NCBI GenBank assembly: GCA_938045315.1 | Contig: CALINM010000093.1 | Span: 1-9,342, forward strand | DNA: 9,342 nt | Source of the DNA: an uncultured bacterium | Lineage (GTDB): Bacteria; CALINM01 | Direction of reading: 5' to 3' | Part shown: positions 1-7,923 of the stretch, in pieces | Numbering within the stretch: position 1 is the stretch's first letter | Layout of the letters: every line of letters begins with the position of its first letter | The notes under the pieces: generated by a model | What the model was told of the DNA's origin: nothing | Database searches by the model: none | Seen by the model: only the letters and a program-made list of their open reading frames with translations | Program-made: the position numbers and the translations under genes

Positions 1-1
1 A

Positions 2-2545
2 AAATTATATCTTATTGATGGTAGTGCATTTTTGTATAGAGCTTATTATGCTTTGCCTTATCTATCAAACTCAAGGGGGTTTCCCACAAGGGTTGTTTTT
101 GGTTTTTTAAAAATGCTCTCTAAAATTATCAAGGAACACAAACCTACTCATATTGTGGTTGTTTTTGATTCTAAGAAAAAAACTTTTAGAAATGAGATTT
201 TTGATAAATATAAGATTAAAAGACCACCACTTCCAGAGGAAATCAGGATTCAGATACCTAATGTTCATAGACTTCTTGAAAGTTTAAATATTAAAATGCT
301 TATAGAAGATGGGTTGGAAGCAGATGATTTGATAGCAAGTCTGGTTAGAGTATTAAGAAATGAGATAGATATTTGTATTGTGACAGCTGACAAAGATTTA
401 TTTCAGTTAGTGGACGAAAAAGTAAAAATCTGGCATCCATTAAAAGACATTTTTATTGATAGGGAAAATGTTATAAAAATTCTTGGTATCCCCCCTGAGA
501 AAATTCCAGATTATTTAGCTCTCTGTGGAGATAATGTAGATGGGATACCGGGAATCAAAGGAATTGGTGAGAAAACTGCAAAGAGCCTCCTTACAAAATT
601 TTCCAGCCTTGAAGATATTTATGAGAAGATAAATCAAATAGAGGGAAAGGCCAAAATGCTATTGTTACAACAAAAGGATATAGCCCTATTAAGCAAAAAA
701 TTAGCAGAACTCTATATAAAAGAAATAAAGGATATAAGCATTAAAGATTTTGAGCTGAGGAATCCTAATGAAATTGAATTGAGAGAATTGCTCAAAGAAC
801 TTAATTTTTTCGAATTTATAAAAGAGTTTAATTTAGATAAAATTGATGAGAGTTCATTACCCATTCTGTCTCATGTGAATGGAAAAAGCATCAAGATATT
901 AAAGAGCTGTTTTTTGCTCATAGATATTAGTAAAGATTATAAGAGGCTTTTCATTACAGAGGATGGGAAAAAGGTTTTTCTTTTAAAAGATAAAGATATA
1001 GAAAATTTTTTTATAAATTTAGAAAAGGATGTTAAAATTTATCTTTTTGAATCGAAAGAACTTTACAAATTATTTAGTGAGGAAATCTTAAAGAATGTTT
1101 CAATAATTGATCTGTCTTTATACTCGTACCTTCTATATCCTAACGCTAATCATAACCACAATCTGGAGGATGTTTTAAAAGACGAGTTTGGCTATGTCCC
1201 CAAAAAAGAAGATATTCAGCCCACTTTATTTGATGATCCAGAAATTCTAAAGAAGGTATATCTTCTTAAGTTTCTCCCCCCTATAGCTGAAAAGCTGGAA
1301 AAGGAAATCAAAAAAGAAAAGGAACTTTTAAATTTATATGAAAAAATTGAACTACCTTTAATCCCTGTTCTTGCTCACATGGAAAAAAACGGTATTAAGA
1401 TTGATTTGAATAAATTTAGAGAAATTGATCAAGAAATAACTGAAAAAATTGAAGATTTAAAGGAAAAAATTTATAGTTTAATCGGGAAAAGAATTAATCT
1501 TAATTCACCAAAACAACTTTCTGATGTTTTATACAAAGATTTAGGGATAAAACCTGTTAAAAAGGGTGGAAGAGTTCATTCCACATCATCGGATGTACTA
1601 CAGGAATTATATGATACCCATCCAGTTATACCTATGATAATGGAATATAGAAATGTATCTAAAATGAAAAATACCTATATTGATGTTTTGCCTGATTTTA
1701 TTGCTTCCGATGGGAGGATACATACCACTTTTAATCAAACATTGACAACAACTGGAAGGCTTTCAAGTAGCAATCCTAACCTACAAAACATACCTATTAA
1801 GTATGATTGGGGTGAGAAAATAAGGAGTGCATTTGTTGCCGATGAGGGGTATTTATTAGTATCTGCAGATTATTCTCAAATAGAGATACGTGTCCTTGCC
1901 CATATGTCAGAAGATGAAAATTTAATACAGGATTTTCGTGCGGGTAAAGATATTCATACAAGAACAGCCGTAAAAATATTTGAAGTTGATGAAACTCAGG
2001 TTACCAAAGAAATGCGCAGGCAGGCTAAAACTATTAACTTTGGCATTTTGTATGGTATGGGATCTTATTCATTGAGTAAAGAGTTAAGGGTGAGTCAGAA
2101 AGATGCTGAAATATTTATCAAAAAGTATTTTGAAAGTTATGAAAAGGTGAGAATGTTTAGAGAAAATCTTATCGAATTCGCTAAAAAAAATAAATTTGTA
2201 AGGACTTTATTTGGAAGAAAAAGATACCTTTATGAAATTGATTCTCCTGACCATCTGGTAAGAAGTAATGCGGAAAGAATAGCTTTGAACACGCCAATTC
2301 AGGGAACAGCTGCAGATATTGTAAAGCTTGCTATGATTTCTGTGTATAGGGCTTTACAAAAAGCGAATATTAATTTTAAAATGTTACTCCAGGTACACGA
2401 CGAAATACTTTTAGAAGTTTCTGAAAATGATACTAATAGAGCTGTTGAAATTGTAAAAGATAAAATGACAAATGTAATTGATTTTAAAGTGCCTCTAGAG
2501 ATTAAAGTTGGGATTGGTAAAAACTGGTTCGAAGCTGCATTGTAA
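2..2545 (+). CDS. polA: DNA polymerase I, 5'-truncated by the window edge
   Basis: Family A DNA polymerase used in Okazaki fragment maturation and repair synthesis. The frame is open from base 2 (KLYLIDGSAFLYRAYYALP), the normal start of the 5' nuclease domain, so only the initiator and perhaps one or two residues are missing; the TTG at 32 is internal. Numbering the first visible codon as 1, 847 residues are present. The 5'-nuclease domain (about 1-290) has GLEADD (104-109), TADKD (128-132) and the helix-hairpin-helix GDNVDGIPG (176-184). The polymerase domain has TTTGRLSSSNPNLQNIP, motif A DYSQIE with D623, the O-helix RRQAKTINFG with R672, K676 and F680, and motif C VHDE with D800. The 3'-5' exonuclease region (about 300-410) is short and lacks the DxE and downstream Asp motifs (DIS stands where DTE is expected), so proofreading is probably absent. 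It ends 73 bp before purD, on the same strand. Confidence 0.97.
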   Translation, partial: KLYLIDGSAFLYRAYYALPYLSNSRGFPTRVVFGFLKMLSKIIKEHKPTHIVVVFDSKKKTFRNEIFDKYKIKRPPLPEEIRIQIPNVHRLLESLNIKMLIEDGLEADDLIASLVRVLRNEIDICIVTADKDLFQLVDEKVKIWHPLKDIFIDRENVIKILGIPPEKIPDYLALCGDNVDGIPGIKGIGEKTAKSLLTKFSSLEDIYEKINQIEGKAKMLLLQQKDIALLSKKLAELYIKEIKDISIKDFELRNPNEIELRELLKELNFFEFIKEFNLDKIDESSLPILSHVNGKSIKILKSCFLLIDISKDYKRLFITEDGKKVFLLKDKDIENFFINLEKDVKIYLFESKELYKLFSEEILKNVSIIDLSLYSYLLYPNANHNHNLEDVLKDEFGYVPKKEDIQPTLFDDPEILKKVYLLKFLPPIAEKLEKEIKKEKELLNLYEKIELPLIPVLAHMEKNGIKIDLNKFREIDQEITEKIEDLKEKIYSLIGKRINLNSPKQLSDVLYKDLGIKPVKKGGRVHSTSSDVLQELYDTHPVIPMIMEYRNVSKMKNTYIDVLPDFIASDGRIHTTFNQTLTTTGRLSSSNPNLQNIPIKYDWGEKIRSAFVADEGYLLVSADYSQIEIRVLAHMSEDENLIQDFRAGKDIHTRTAVKIFEVDETQVTKEMRRQAKTINFGILYGMGSYSLSKELRVSQKDAEIFIKKYFESYEKVRMFRENLIEFAKKNKFVRTLFGRKRYLYEIDSPDHLVRSNAERIALNTPIQGTAADIVKLAMISVYRALQKANINFKMLLQVHDEILLEVSENDTNRAVEIVKDKMTNVIDFKVPLEIKVGIGKNWFEAAL

Positions 2546-2589
2546 AAATTTATTTTTATTATAACAATTTTAATTATTTGTGTATGCTT

Positions 2590-2595
2590 TATAAT
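2590..2595 (+). promoter_or_regulatory. possible -10 element for purD
   Basis: A perfect TATAAT lies 23 bp before the purD start codon, inside the 73-bp polA-purD gap. No convincing -35 hexamer is found 16-18 bp upstream in this very AT-rich stretch, and readthrough from polA cannot be excluded. The match may be chance. Confidence 0.3.
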
Positions 2596-2618
2596 TTTAA
2601 ATTACGGGAGGGTTAATT

Positions 2619-3893
2619 ATGAAAATATTAGTTGTAGGTGGTGGGGGGAGGGAACACGCACTTTGCTGGAAAATAAAACAGAGCATGCTTGTAAAAGAAG
2701 TTTATTGTTCCCCGGGTAATGGTGGAACTGCATTGATATCGCAGAATATACCCATAAAAGCAGAAGATGTTAATGGTATTGTAGATTTTGCAAGAGAATC
2801 AAAAATAGATCTTGTGGTAATTGGTCCTGAGGCTCCATTAAATTTAGGGCTTGTAGATATGTTAAAGAGAGAGGGGATTATGGCTTTTGGCCCCTCTAAG
2901 GGAGCTGCAATGCTTGAGGGTAGTAAGGTTTTTGCAAAAAATCTTATGAAAAAATATAATATACCCACTGCAGATTTTGAAATATTTAGTGATCCTGATA
3001 GAGCTAAAAAGTATTTATTGAATCTAAAAAAGACTCCTGTTGTAATAAAGGCAGATGGTCTTGCAGCGGGAAAAGGTGTTTATGTATGTAAGAGTATTGA
3101 TGAAGCGATAAATGCAATTGATGATATTATGGTAAAAAAAATATTTGGTTCCGCTGGTGAAAGGATTTTAATTGAAGAATTTTTAGAAGGAGAAGAGGCT
3201 TCTTTCCTTGTATTTACAGATGGTAAAACGGTACTACCTATGGATTCATCCCAGGATCACAAAAGGGTTTTCGATAATGATGAAGGACCAAACACAGGAG
3301 GAATGGGTGCATATTCACCTGCACCAGTTGTAACTGAGGAAGTATATAATAAGGTGATGGAAAAAATTATATACCCCACAATTTCTGGGATGGAAAAAGA
3401 AGGGCATCCCTTTAAGGGTGTTTTATATGCTGGTCTTATGATAAAGAATAATGAGCCTTATGTACTCGAATTTAATACAAGATTTGGAGATCCAGAAACT
3501 CAACCACTTCTTGTGAGAATTAAAAATGATATTGTCCCCATTATAATTGGTTGCATTGATGGAAATCTTCATAATGAGTATTTATTATGGGAACAAAAAC
3601 ATGCAGTTTGTGTTGTGATTGCCTCTGGTGGTTATCCCGGAGAGTACAAAAAAGGGTTCGAAATTAGAGGGTTAGATCAAATTGATGATGATAATGTTTA
3701 TATTTTTCATGCAGGGACTAAACTCATTGATGGAAAAATTTATACAGATGGGGGTAGAGTACTGGGTGTCACAGCTTTAGGTGAGACAATAAAAACAGCA
3801 ATTGATAATGCCTATAGAGCTGTTGATAAAATAAGTTTTGAAAATATGCATTATAGAAAAGATATTGGAAAAAGAGCTATAGATAGGTTTTAA
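2619..3893 (+). CDS. purD: phosphoribosylamine-glycine ligase (GAR synthetase)
   Basis: Second step of de novo purine synthesis: ATP-dependent joining of glycine to 5-phosphoribosylamine to give GAR, in the cytoplasm. The 424 residues are the usual full length for a monofunctional enzyme. Visible motifs are the N-terminal GGGGREHAL (7-15), IGPEAPL (68-74), the ATP-grasp loop KADGLAAGKGV (144-154), QDHKR (212-216), GPNTGGMGAYSP (223-234) and the metal/ATP site EFNTRFGDPETQ (284-295). The ATG start is supported by a strong Shine-Dalgarno GGGAGGG at 2606-2612, 6 nt upstream. No purine gene adjoins it; its neighbours are polA and selB, so it is not part of a pur operon here. No PurR-like or riboswitch element was recognised in the short leader. 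Confidence 0.97.
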   Translation: MKILVVGGGGREHALCWKIKQSMLVKEVYCSPGNGGTALISQNIPIKAEDVNGIVDFARESKIDLVVIGPEAPLNLGLVDMLKREGIMAFGPSKGAAMLEGSKVFAKNLMKKYNIPTADFEIFSDPDRAKKYLLNLKKTPVVIKADGLAAGKGVYVCKSIDEAINAIDDIMVKKIFGSAGERILIEEFLEGEEASFLVFTDGKTVLPMDSSQDHKRVFDNDEGPNTGGMGAYSPAPVVTEEVYNKVMEKIIYPTISGMEKEGHPFKGVLYAGLMIKNNEPYVLEFNTRFGDPETQPLLVRIKNDIVPIIIGCIDGNLHNEYLLWEQKHAVCVVIASGGYPGEYKKGFEIRGLDQIDDDNVYIFHAGTKLIDGKIYTDGGRVLGVTALGETIKTAIDNAYRAVDKISFENMHYRKDIGKRAIDRF

Positions 3894-4001
3894 ACTGTAG
3901 ATATAAAGGTGTGGTTAACTATTAGGTCAGGTTCTTTATACACTCTATTTGATTTGATTTAGGGGTTGGAAGTAATCAAAAATGAATAGGAGCTAAGTAT
4001 T

Positions 4002-5888
4002 TTGAAACGCATTATTTTAGGCACAGCAGGTCATATTGATCATGGTAAAACAAGCTTTATAAAAGCTTTGACAGGTATTGACTGTGATAGGTTGAAGGAA
4101 GAAAAGGAACGGGGTATAACAATAGAGTTAGGGTACGCCCATCTTTTATTGCCATCGGGTGTAAAAGTTGGCATTGTTGATGTACCAGGTCATGAGAAGT
4201 TTGTTAGCAAGATGGTGGCCGGTGCGTCAGGTATTGATGTTGTATCATTGATAATCGCTGCCGATGAAGGGATTAAACCACAAACTAAAGAGCATTTATA
4301 TATTTGTGAGCTTTTAAATATTAAATACGGTATTGTGGTGATTACAAAAATTGATCTTGTGGATAATGAGCTTTTAGAACTCCAGAAGGAAGAGATAAAA
4401 GATTTTCTAAAAGGGACTTTTCTTGAAGATGCACCAATTGTAGAAGTTTCATCTATAACAGGAGAAGGGATTGAAAGGTTCAAACAAGTACTTGATGATT
4501 TAGCAACGCGAATTTCAATAAAATCTATTGATACACCATTTAGAATGCCCGTTGATGATGTAATTACAATAAAAGGTTTTGGAACCGTTATAAGAGGTAC
4601 AGCCATTTCTGGAAAAATAAAATCTGGGGAAGAAATAGTTTTCCTGCCAGATAACCTTAAAGGAAGAATAAGAGGAATACAAAGTCATGGAAGATTTGTT
4701 GAAGAAGGGTATGCGGGAGAGAGGCTTGCTTTAAATGTCTCTGACTTTAAGAGAGAAAATGTAAGGAGAGGTATGCTTGTTGTTAAAGAGGGTTATTTTC
4801 ACTTAAGTAATTATTTGTTGGTCGATTTCTATTATCTGCCGTATAATGATAAACCTCTGAAGTCAAGAATAGTTGCTCAATTTCACGCTATGACCATGAA
4901 AACGACTGGAGAAATATTTTTTCTTAATGTAGAGAAAGTTCTGCCTGGAAATAAAGTTTTTGCAATAGTTAATCTACAAAAACCGTATGCATTTTCATAT
5001 AAGGATCCCTACATTATTAGAGGGTTTGGTATCTACACTACCATGGGTGGAGGAGTAGTATTACATCCATTTCTCAAAGAGATAAATAGAAATAAAATAA
5101 CAGAGGATTATATAAGAATTTTAAGTTCTAATAACTTAGTGGAAATTTGTTCGCTCCTTATCAAGGAACAAAGAGAAATTGGGCTAACCATTTACGATTT
5201 AATGGGTTTTATGAATCTAAGTTTTAGCGAGGCACAAAAAATTCTAAGCGATTTATTAAAGGAAAATTTGTTAGTAGAGGACAAAAAAACTAAAAAATTC
5301 TTCCATAGGGATGTTTATGATAATTTGGTTCACATTTTGTTAGAAAATGTTAGTAAATACCATAATGATAATCCTCTTAAACTTGGTATTAATAAAAAAG
5401 AATTATTGGAAAAAACAGGTGGATTTGAGAGTTTATTTAATTTGATTATAAAAGATTTATTAGATGGCAGGAAAATTACCTTAGATGGAGACATAGTAAA
5501 ATTATTTGACTTTGTCCCTGGTGGTAGAGATATTGTATTTAAGCCTTTAGAAAATTTGTTGAAAAATATGGGTTTGCAAACAGAAGAACCTTTAAAATTA
5601 GCAGAGATATTAAATTGGGAAGAAAAAAAAGTAAGAGATATGTTATCTACACTTGTAAAAAGTGGTAATGTGATTAAAATAAAAGATAACTACTATCTTC
5701 ATAAAGATGTTTTTGAAAAATTTAAAGAAAAAATCATTTTCTTCTTTAAAACTAAAGAAATCTTAACCCCCCAGGATGTAAGAGATATGTTTAATATATC
5801 AAGAAAATACATAATACCCATCTTAGAATATCTTGACAGTATCAAATTAACAATAAGGGTACCAGAAGGCAGGAAACTAAGAAGGTAA
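4002..5888 (+). CDS. selB: selenocysteine-specific translation elongation factor SelB
   Basis: GTPase that delivers Sec-tRNA(Sec) to ribosomes at UGA codons marked by a SECIS hairpin. The 628 residues match the full-length bacterial family. G-domain motifs are G1 GHIDHGKT (10-17), the switch-I region [11 protein letters not shown] (37-47), G3 DVPGHE (60-65), G4 TKID (115-118) and G5-like SSITGEG. The TKID form and the IELGYAH segment distinguish SelB from EF-Tu. Beta-barrel domains follow, then a lysine-rich C-terminal half (from about residue 380) that fits the winged-helix SECIS-binding repeats. The start is TTG: AGGAG at 3988-3992 sits 9 nt upstream and the protein begins exactly where the G domain should. 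No in-frame ATG lies close upstream. selA, selD and selC are not in the window. The gene implies selenoproteins such as formate dehydrogenase elsewhere. Confidence 0.95.
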   Translation: MKRIILGTAGHIDHGKTSFIKALTGIDCDRLKEEKERGITIELGYAHLLLPSGVKVGIVDVPGHEKFVSKMVAGASGIDVVSLIIAADEGIKPQTKEHLYICELLNIKYGIVVITKIDLVDNELLELQKEEIKDFLKGTFLEDAPIVEVSSITGEGIERFKQVLDDLATRISIKSIDTPFRMPVDDVITIKGFGTVIRGTAISGKIKSGEEIVFLPDNLKGRIRGIQSHGRFVEEGYAGERLALNVSDFKRENVRRGMLVVKEGYFHLSNYLLVDFYYLPYNDKPLKSRIVAQFHAMTMKTTGEIFFLNVEKVLPGNKVFAIVNLQKPYAFSYKDPYIIRGFGIYTTMGGGVVLHPFLKEINRNKITEDYIRILSSNNLVEICSLLIKEQREIGLTIYDLMGFMNLSFSEAQKILSDLLKENLLVEDKKTKKFFHRDVYDNLVHILLENVSKYHNDNPLKLGINKKELLEKTGGFESLFNLIIKDLLDGRKITLDGDIVKLFDFVPGGRDIVFKPLENLLKNMGLQTEEPLKLAEILNWEEKKVRDMLSTLVKSGNVIKIKDNYYLHKDVFEKFKEKIIFFFKTKEILTPQDVRDMFNISRKYIIPILEYLDSIKLTIRVPEGRKLRR

Positions 5889-5912
5889 TAAATTTATTTT
5901 CTTATACCTTCT
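5880..5912. repeat. inverted repeat over the convergent selB/HIT stop codons
   Basis: AGAAGGTA (5880-5887) is exactly complementary to TACCTTCT (5905-5912), with a 17-nt AT-rich loop that contains the 12-bp palindrome AATAAATTTATT (5888-5899). It includes the final codons and stops of both convergent genes, which are only 5 bp apart. It could act as a two-way transcription stop or 3'-end-protecting hairpin, but neither side has a clean U tract, so an intrinsic terminator is not certain. Confidence 0.4.
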
Positions 5913-6307
5913 CGAATTCTATTGGCAAAATCCTTTATCTCACCTTCGTTATATTTACCATGTACAGTACCTATTTTAATACCATCACCAGTGTATCTTG
6001 GAATTATATGAAAATGGGAATGGAAGATTATTTGTCCCGCAGCTTTACAGTTATTTTGTATAATATTTATCCCTTCAGCGTTAAGAGTGTCCATTAAAAT
6101 TTTTGATAATTTTTTTATTACCACCATAACTTGCGATAATTCAGGTTCATCTAAATCAAAAATATTTTCACTGTGTTTTTTTGGTAAAACTAATAAATGC
6201 CCCTTATTTACAGGATTTATATCAAGAATGGCTATAAAAAAATCATCTTCATAAACCTTTTCTGCAGGAATGTGGCCTTCAATTATTTTGCAAAAAATGC
6301 AATCCAT
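5894..6307 (-). CDS. HIT family (HINT-type) nucleotide hydrolase or transferase
   Basis: Small histidine-triad protein, probably a purine nucleoside phosphoramidase or a related nucleotide hydrolase of the cytoplasm; the exact substrate cannot be read from sequence. At 137 residues it has typical family length. It shows the N-terminal zinc-type CIFC (C3, C6), the family segment GHLLVLPKKH (36-45) and the catalytic triad HSHFHII with H96, H98 and H100, followed by PR. The ATG start is fixed by AGGAGG (plus-strand coordinates 6315-6320) 7 nt upstream. It is divergent from the Fe-S/DUF3786 gene, with a roughly 100-bp shared upstream region, and convergent with selB. The -10/-35 boxes of its own promoter could not be picked with confidence in the AT-rich leader. 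Confidence 0.93.
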   Translation of the reverse strand: MDCIFCKIIEGHIPAEKVYEDDFFIAILDINPVNKGHLLVLPKKHSENIFDLDEPELSQVMVVIKKLSKILMDTLNAEGINIIQNNCKAAGQIIFHSHFHIIPRYTGDGIKIGTVHGKYNEGEIKDFANRIREGIRK

Positions 6308-6393
6308 AGTTAGACCTCCTTGCTTTTTAATAATATATTATCCAAATATTTGATAAAAAATTGAAGAAAAAAAGATGTAAAATTGGACAAATA

Positions 6394-6402
6394 TGGTATA
6401 AT
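6394..6402 (+). promoter_or_regulatory. extended -10 promoter of the Fe-S/DUF3786 gene
   Basis: TGGTATAAT is a perfect extended -10 (TGn plus consensus TATAAT). No good -35 is present 16-18 bp upstream, as is common for extended -10 promoters. The hexamer ends 6 bp before the ATG at 6409, so the predicted transcription start falls on or within about 3 nt of the start codon. Confidence 0.6.
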
Positions 6403-6408
6403 TCAAAC

Positions 6409-7203
6409 ATGAAACCAACTCCCTTCCAAATTCTAAAATTTCTTAATTCCACAAATTGTAAAAAGTGTGGCTTTGAAACTTGTTTAGCCTTTGCCACCCA
6501 TATTTATGCATACGGTCCAAAGGCTATTGACAAATGTCCTCATCTAACTGAAGAAATAAAAAAGAAGATAATAGCACTTTTTCCCCATGATAAATCTGAT
6601 AGCCCAACCACAATGATAGAGATGTGGGAGGCTTACCGTTTAAAATTAAAGGATTTACCCAGGAAGGATATTTCTAAAGTTAACGGAATAACAACAGATG
6701 AAAAGGGTAATCTAATTTTTTTATCCCTTGGCGATAGAATCATAGTAACAGATAATGATATTTTAAATGAAAATGCTACATTAACAGAACATGATAAAAT
6801 ACTTTTTTATTATTATCTTCTTCATGTTCATGATCTTTCAGGTAAGTATGAATTCTGTGATTATAGAAATTTCTATGCTAAATTAAAAGTTAGAGATGTA
6901 AAGCAAGAAGAATTTGAAATAAAACTTCAAAATGCTGTTGGGAATAATATCAAAGCATTAGAGGATTCTTTAATAAAATTAGGTGGTGAAATTTATCATG
7001 AGTTTAAAAAGGTTTATGATATTTCATATATTGTTCATATTTTCCCCAGAGTGCCAGTTTTAATTCTATATAGGAAAGGAGATGAAGATTTTGAACCTTA
7101 CTGCAAGTTTATGTTTGACAAGGGTTGTAATGTCTGTTTTGATTCGGAAGGACTAGAACATCTTGCAGACTATATAGTTGAAAGAATTATCAAAAATCTA
7201 TAA
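6409..7203 (+). CDS. Fe-S cluster-binding DUF3786 domain protein
   Basis: Protein of unknown function, 264 residues from ATG 6409. The N-terminus carries C17-x2-C20-x4-C25-x17-C43 in the context TNCKKCGFETCLAFA, the [4Fe-4S] motif also found in the corrinoid/Fe-S subunit of CO dehydrogenase/acetyl-CoA synthase. The C-terminal part fits DUF3786, with the FPRVPVLILYRKGDEDFEP segment followed by FD and a late E-containing helix; three more Cys occur there. No signal peptide, so it is probably cytoplasmic. The longer TTG frame from 6361 adds a lysine-rich leader, has no Shine-Dalgarno and would start upstream of the promoter, so ATG 6409 is preferred even though it also lacks a Shine-Dalgarno. 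The gene ends with tandem TAA TAG stops and a terminator. No CODH or corrinoid genes adjoin, so a role in redox or corrinoid chemistry is only a guess. Confidence 0.85.
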   Translation: MKPTPFQILKFLNSTNCKKCGFETCLAFATHIYAYGPKAIDKCPHLTEEIKKKIIALFPHDKSDSPTTMIEMWEAYRLKLKDLPRKDISKVNGITTDEKGNLIFLSLGDRIIVTDNDILNENATLTEHDKILFYYYLLHVHDLSGKYEFCDYRNFYAKLKVRDVKQEEFEIKLQNAVGNNIKALEDSLIKLGGEIYHEFKKVYDISYIVHIFPRVPVLILYRKGDEDFEPYCKFMFDKGCNVCFDSEGLEHLADYIVERIIKNL

Positions 7204-7208
7204 TAGAA

Positions 7209-7235
7209 AAGGGCGTTTTGATTTAAAACGCCCTT
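7209..7235. terminator. bidirectional intrinsic terminator
   Basis: AAGGGCGTTTT (7209-7219), a 5-nt loop and AAAACGCCCTT (7225-7235) form a perfect 11-bp hairpin between two convergent genes. Read on the minus strand the stem is followed by a TTTTCTATT tract, a good terminator for the lipoprotein gene. Read on the plus strand, 6 nt after the stop of the DUF3786 gene, the U-rich tail is weaker (TTCAGCCTTTT). Confidence 0.85.
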
Positions 7236-7255
7236 CAGCCTTTTAAATATTACCC

Positions 7256-7747
7256 TTATTTTTTCTCGTAACCTGCTAATAATAATGCATATTTTGGGTG
7301 ATTAAAGGGATGGACGTTGGGAAACCGCTCAAAAAGCCAGCCTTTGAATACCTCTTCACCTTTCTCAAAAACTTTTAGTTTTACTGCTGGATTTGTAGGC
7401 TGGTCAACGCTTGTTGACGTAATTGTTCCACCTTCCATCTTAAATGCAGGCAAAAAGGTTTCTACAAATATTTTAAGATCGCTATTTGGAATTTGAACTT
7501 CTTTGCCAATTTCAACTGTAATAATTTGAGATTTGTTGGAAGTTTTATCAGTTACATTAATTTTAACAGCTTTCCACTTGGTTTTTACACCATCTGGTAC
7601 AACAAGAACAGTCTCAACTTTTTGGGGCATAGCTGGTTGTCCCATCTGTCCCTGTGGTTGTAACTGTTGTTTCTTTTTACATCCCCAAAGTGATAATCCC
7701 CCAAAAATTAATGCGAGTAATAATCCCCCACAAGCAATTTTCTTCAT
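7256..7747 (-). CDS. DUF2155-like lipoprotein
   Basis: Predicted secreted lipoprotein of 163 residues with unknown function. The start MKKIACGG is chosen because GGAGG (plus-strand 7756-7760) lies 8 nt before it; the ATG at 7762 overlaps that site and has no Shine-Dalgarno of its own. A lysine N-terminus, a hydrophobic core (residues 4-21) and the lipobox LWGC, with lipid-modified Cys23, indicate signal peptidase II processing and membrane anchoring; Trp at -2 is less usual. A Lys/Gln/Pro/Met linker (24-45) follows, then a single globular domain. The ending GWLFERFPNVHPFNHPKYALLLAGY resembles the DUF2155 family of Gram-negative periplasmic or outer-membrane proteins in the pattern GW-F-P-HP-Y. 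That assignment is from memory and moderate. It ends at the two-way terminator and may be read through from tRNA-Ser(GCU). Confidence 0.8.
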   Translation of the reverse strand: MKKIACGGLLLALIFGGLSLWGCKKKQQLQPQGQMGQPAMPQKVETVLVVPDGVKTKWKAVKINVTDKTSNKSQIITVEIGKEVQIPNSDLKIFVETFLPAFKMEGGTITSTSVDQPTNPAVKLKVFEKGEEVFKGWLFERFPNVHPFNHPKYALLLAGYEKK

Positions 7748-7785
7748 TATTGTAACCTCCATTTTTAATTCAATTAGCCATTTTA

Positions 7786-7876
7786 CGGAGAGAGAGGGAT
7801 TTGAACCCTCGGTTCCGCTTTAGGCGGAACACACGCTTAGCAGGCGTGCGCCTTAGACCAGCTCGGCCATCTCTCC
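7786..7876 (-). tRNA. tRNA-Ser(GCU)
   Basis: Class II tRNA of 91 nt. The acceptor GGAGAGA pairs with TCTCTCC and the discriminator is G. The anticodon arm is CACGC-CTGCTAA-GCGTG with anticodon GCT, reading AGC and AGU. A long variable arm (TTCCGC paired to GCGGAA) and a T arm GAGGG-TTCAAAT-CCCTC follow. The long variable arm and G73 are typical serine identity features. CCA is not encoded: the 3' flank is TAAAA. Confidence 0.97.
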
Positions 7877-7887
7877 TAAACTTTTTT

Positions 7888-7916
7888 ATTATGAGGAAAA
7901 AAAAGTTTTTTTGCAA
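7888..7916 (-). promoter_or_regulatory. sigma70-type promoter for tRNA-Ser(GCU)
   Basis: On the minus strand, TTGCAA (7916-7911; 4/6 to TTGACA), a 17-bp spacer and CATAAT (7893-7888; 5/6 to TATAAT). Transcription would begin near 7881, about 5 nt before the mature tRNA 5' end at 7876. With no terminator after the tRNA, this promoter could also serve the lipoprotein gene. Confidence 0.55.
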
Positions 7917-7923
7917 CAAAAAT

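Noticed and set aside
2702-2968. minus-strand 88-codon frame
   Set aside because: Shadow of purD, which has complete family motifs on the other strand.
4190-4606. minus-strand 138-codon frame
   Set aside because: Shadow of the selB GTP-binding domain.
6361-6408. TTG start extending the Fe-S/DUF3786 protein by 16 residues
   Set aside because: No Shine-Dalgarno, lysine-rich low-quality leader, and it would lie upstream of the perfect extended -10 at 6394-6402.
7748-7762. ATG at 7762 as the lipoprotein start
   Set aside because: It overlaps the GGAGG that serves the ATG at 7747 and has no ribosome site of its own. Starting at 7747 gives a standard lipoprotein signal MKKIACGG.
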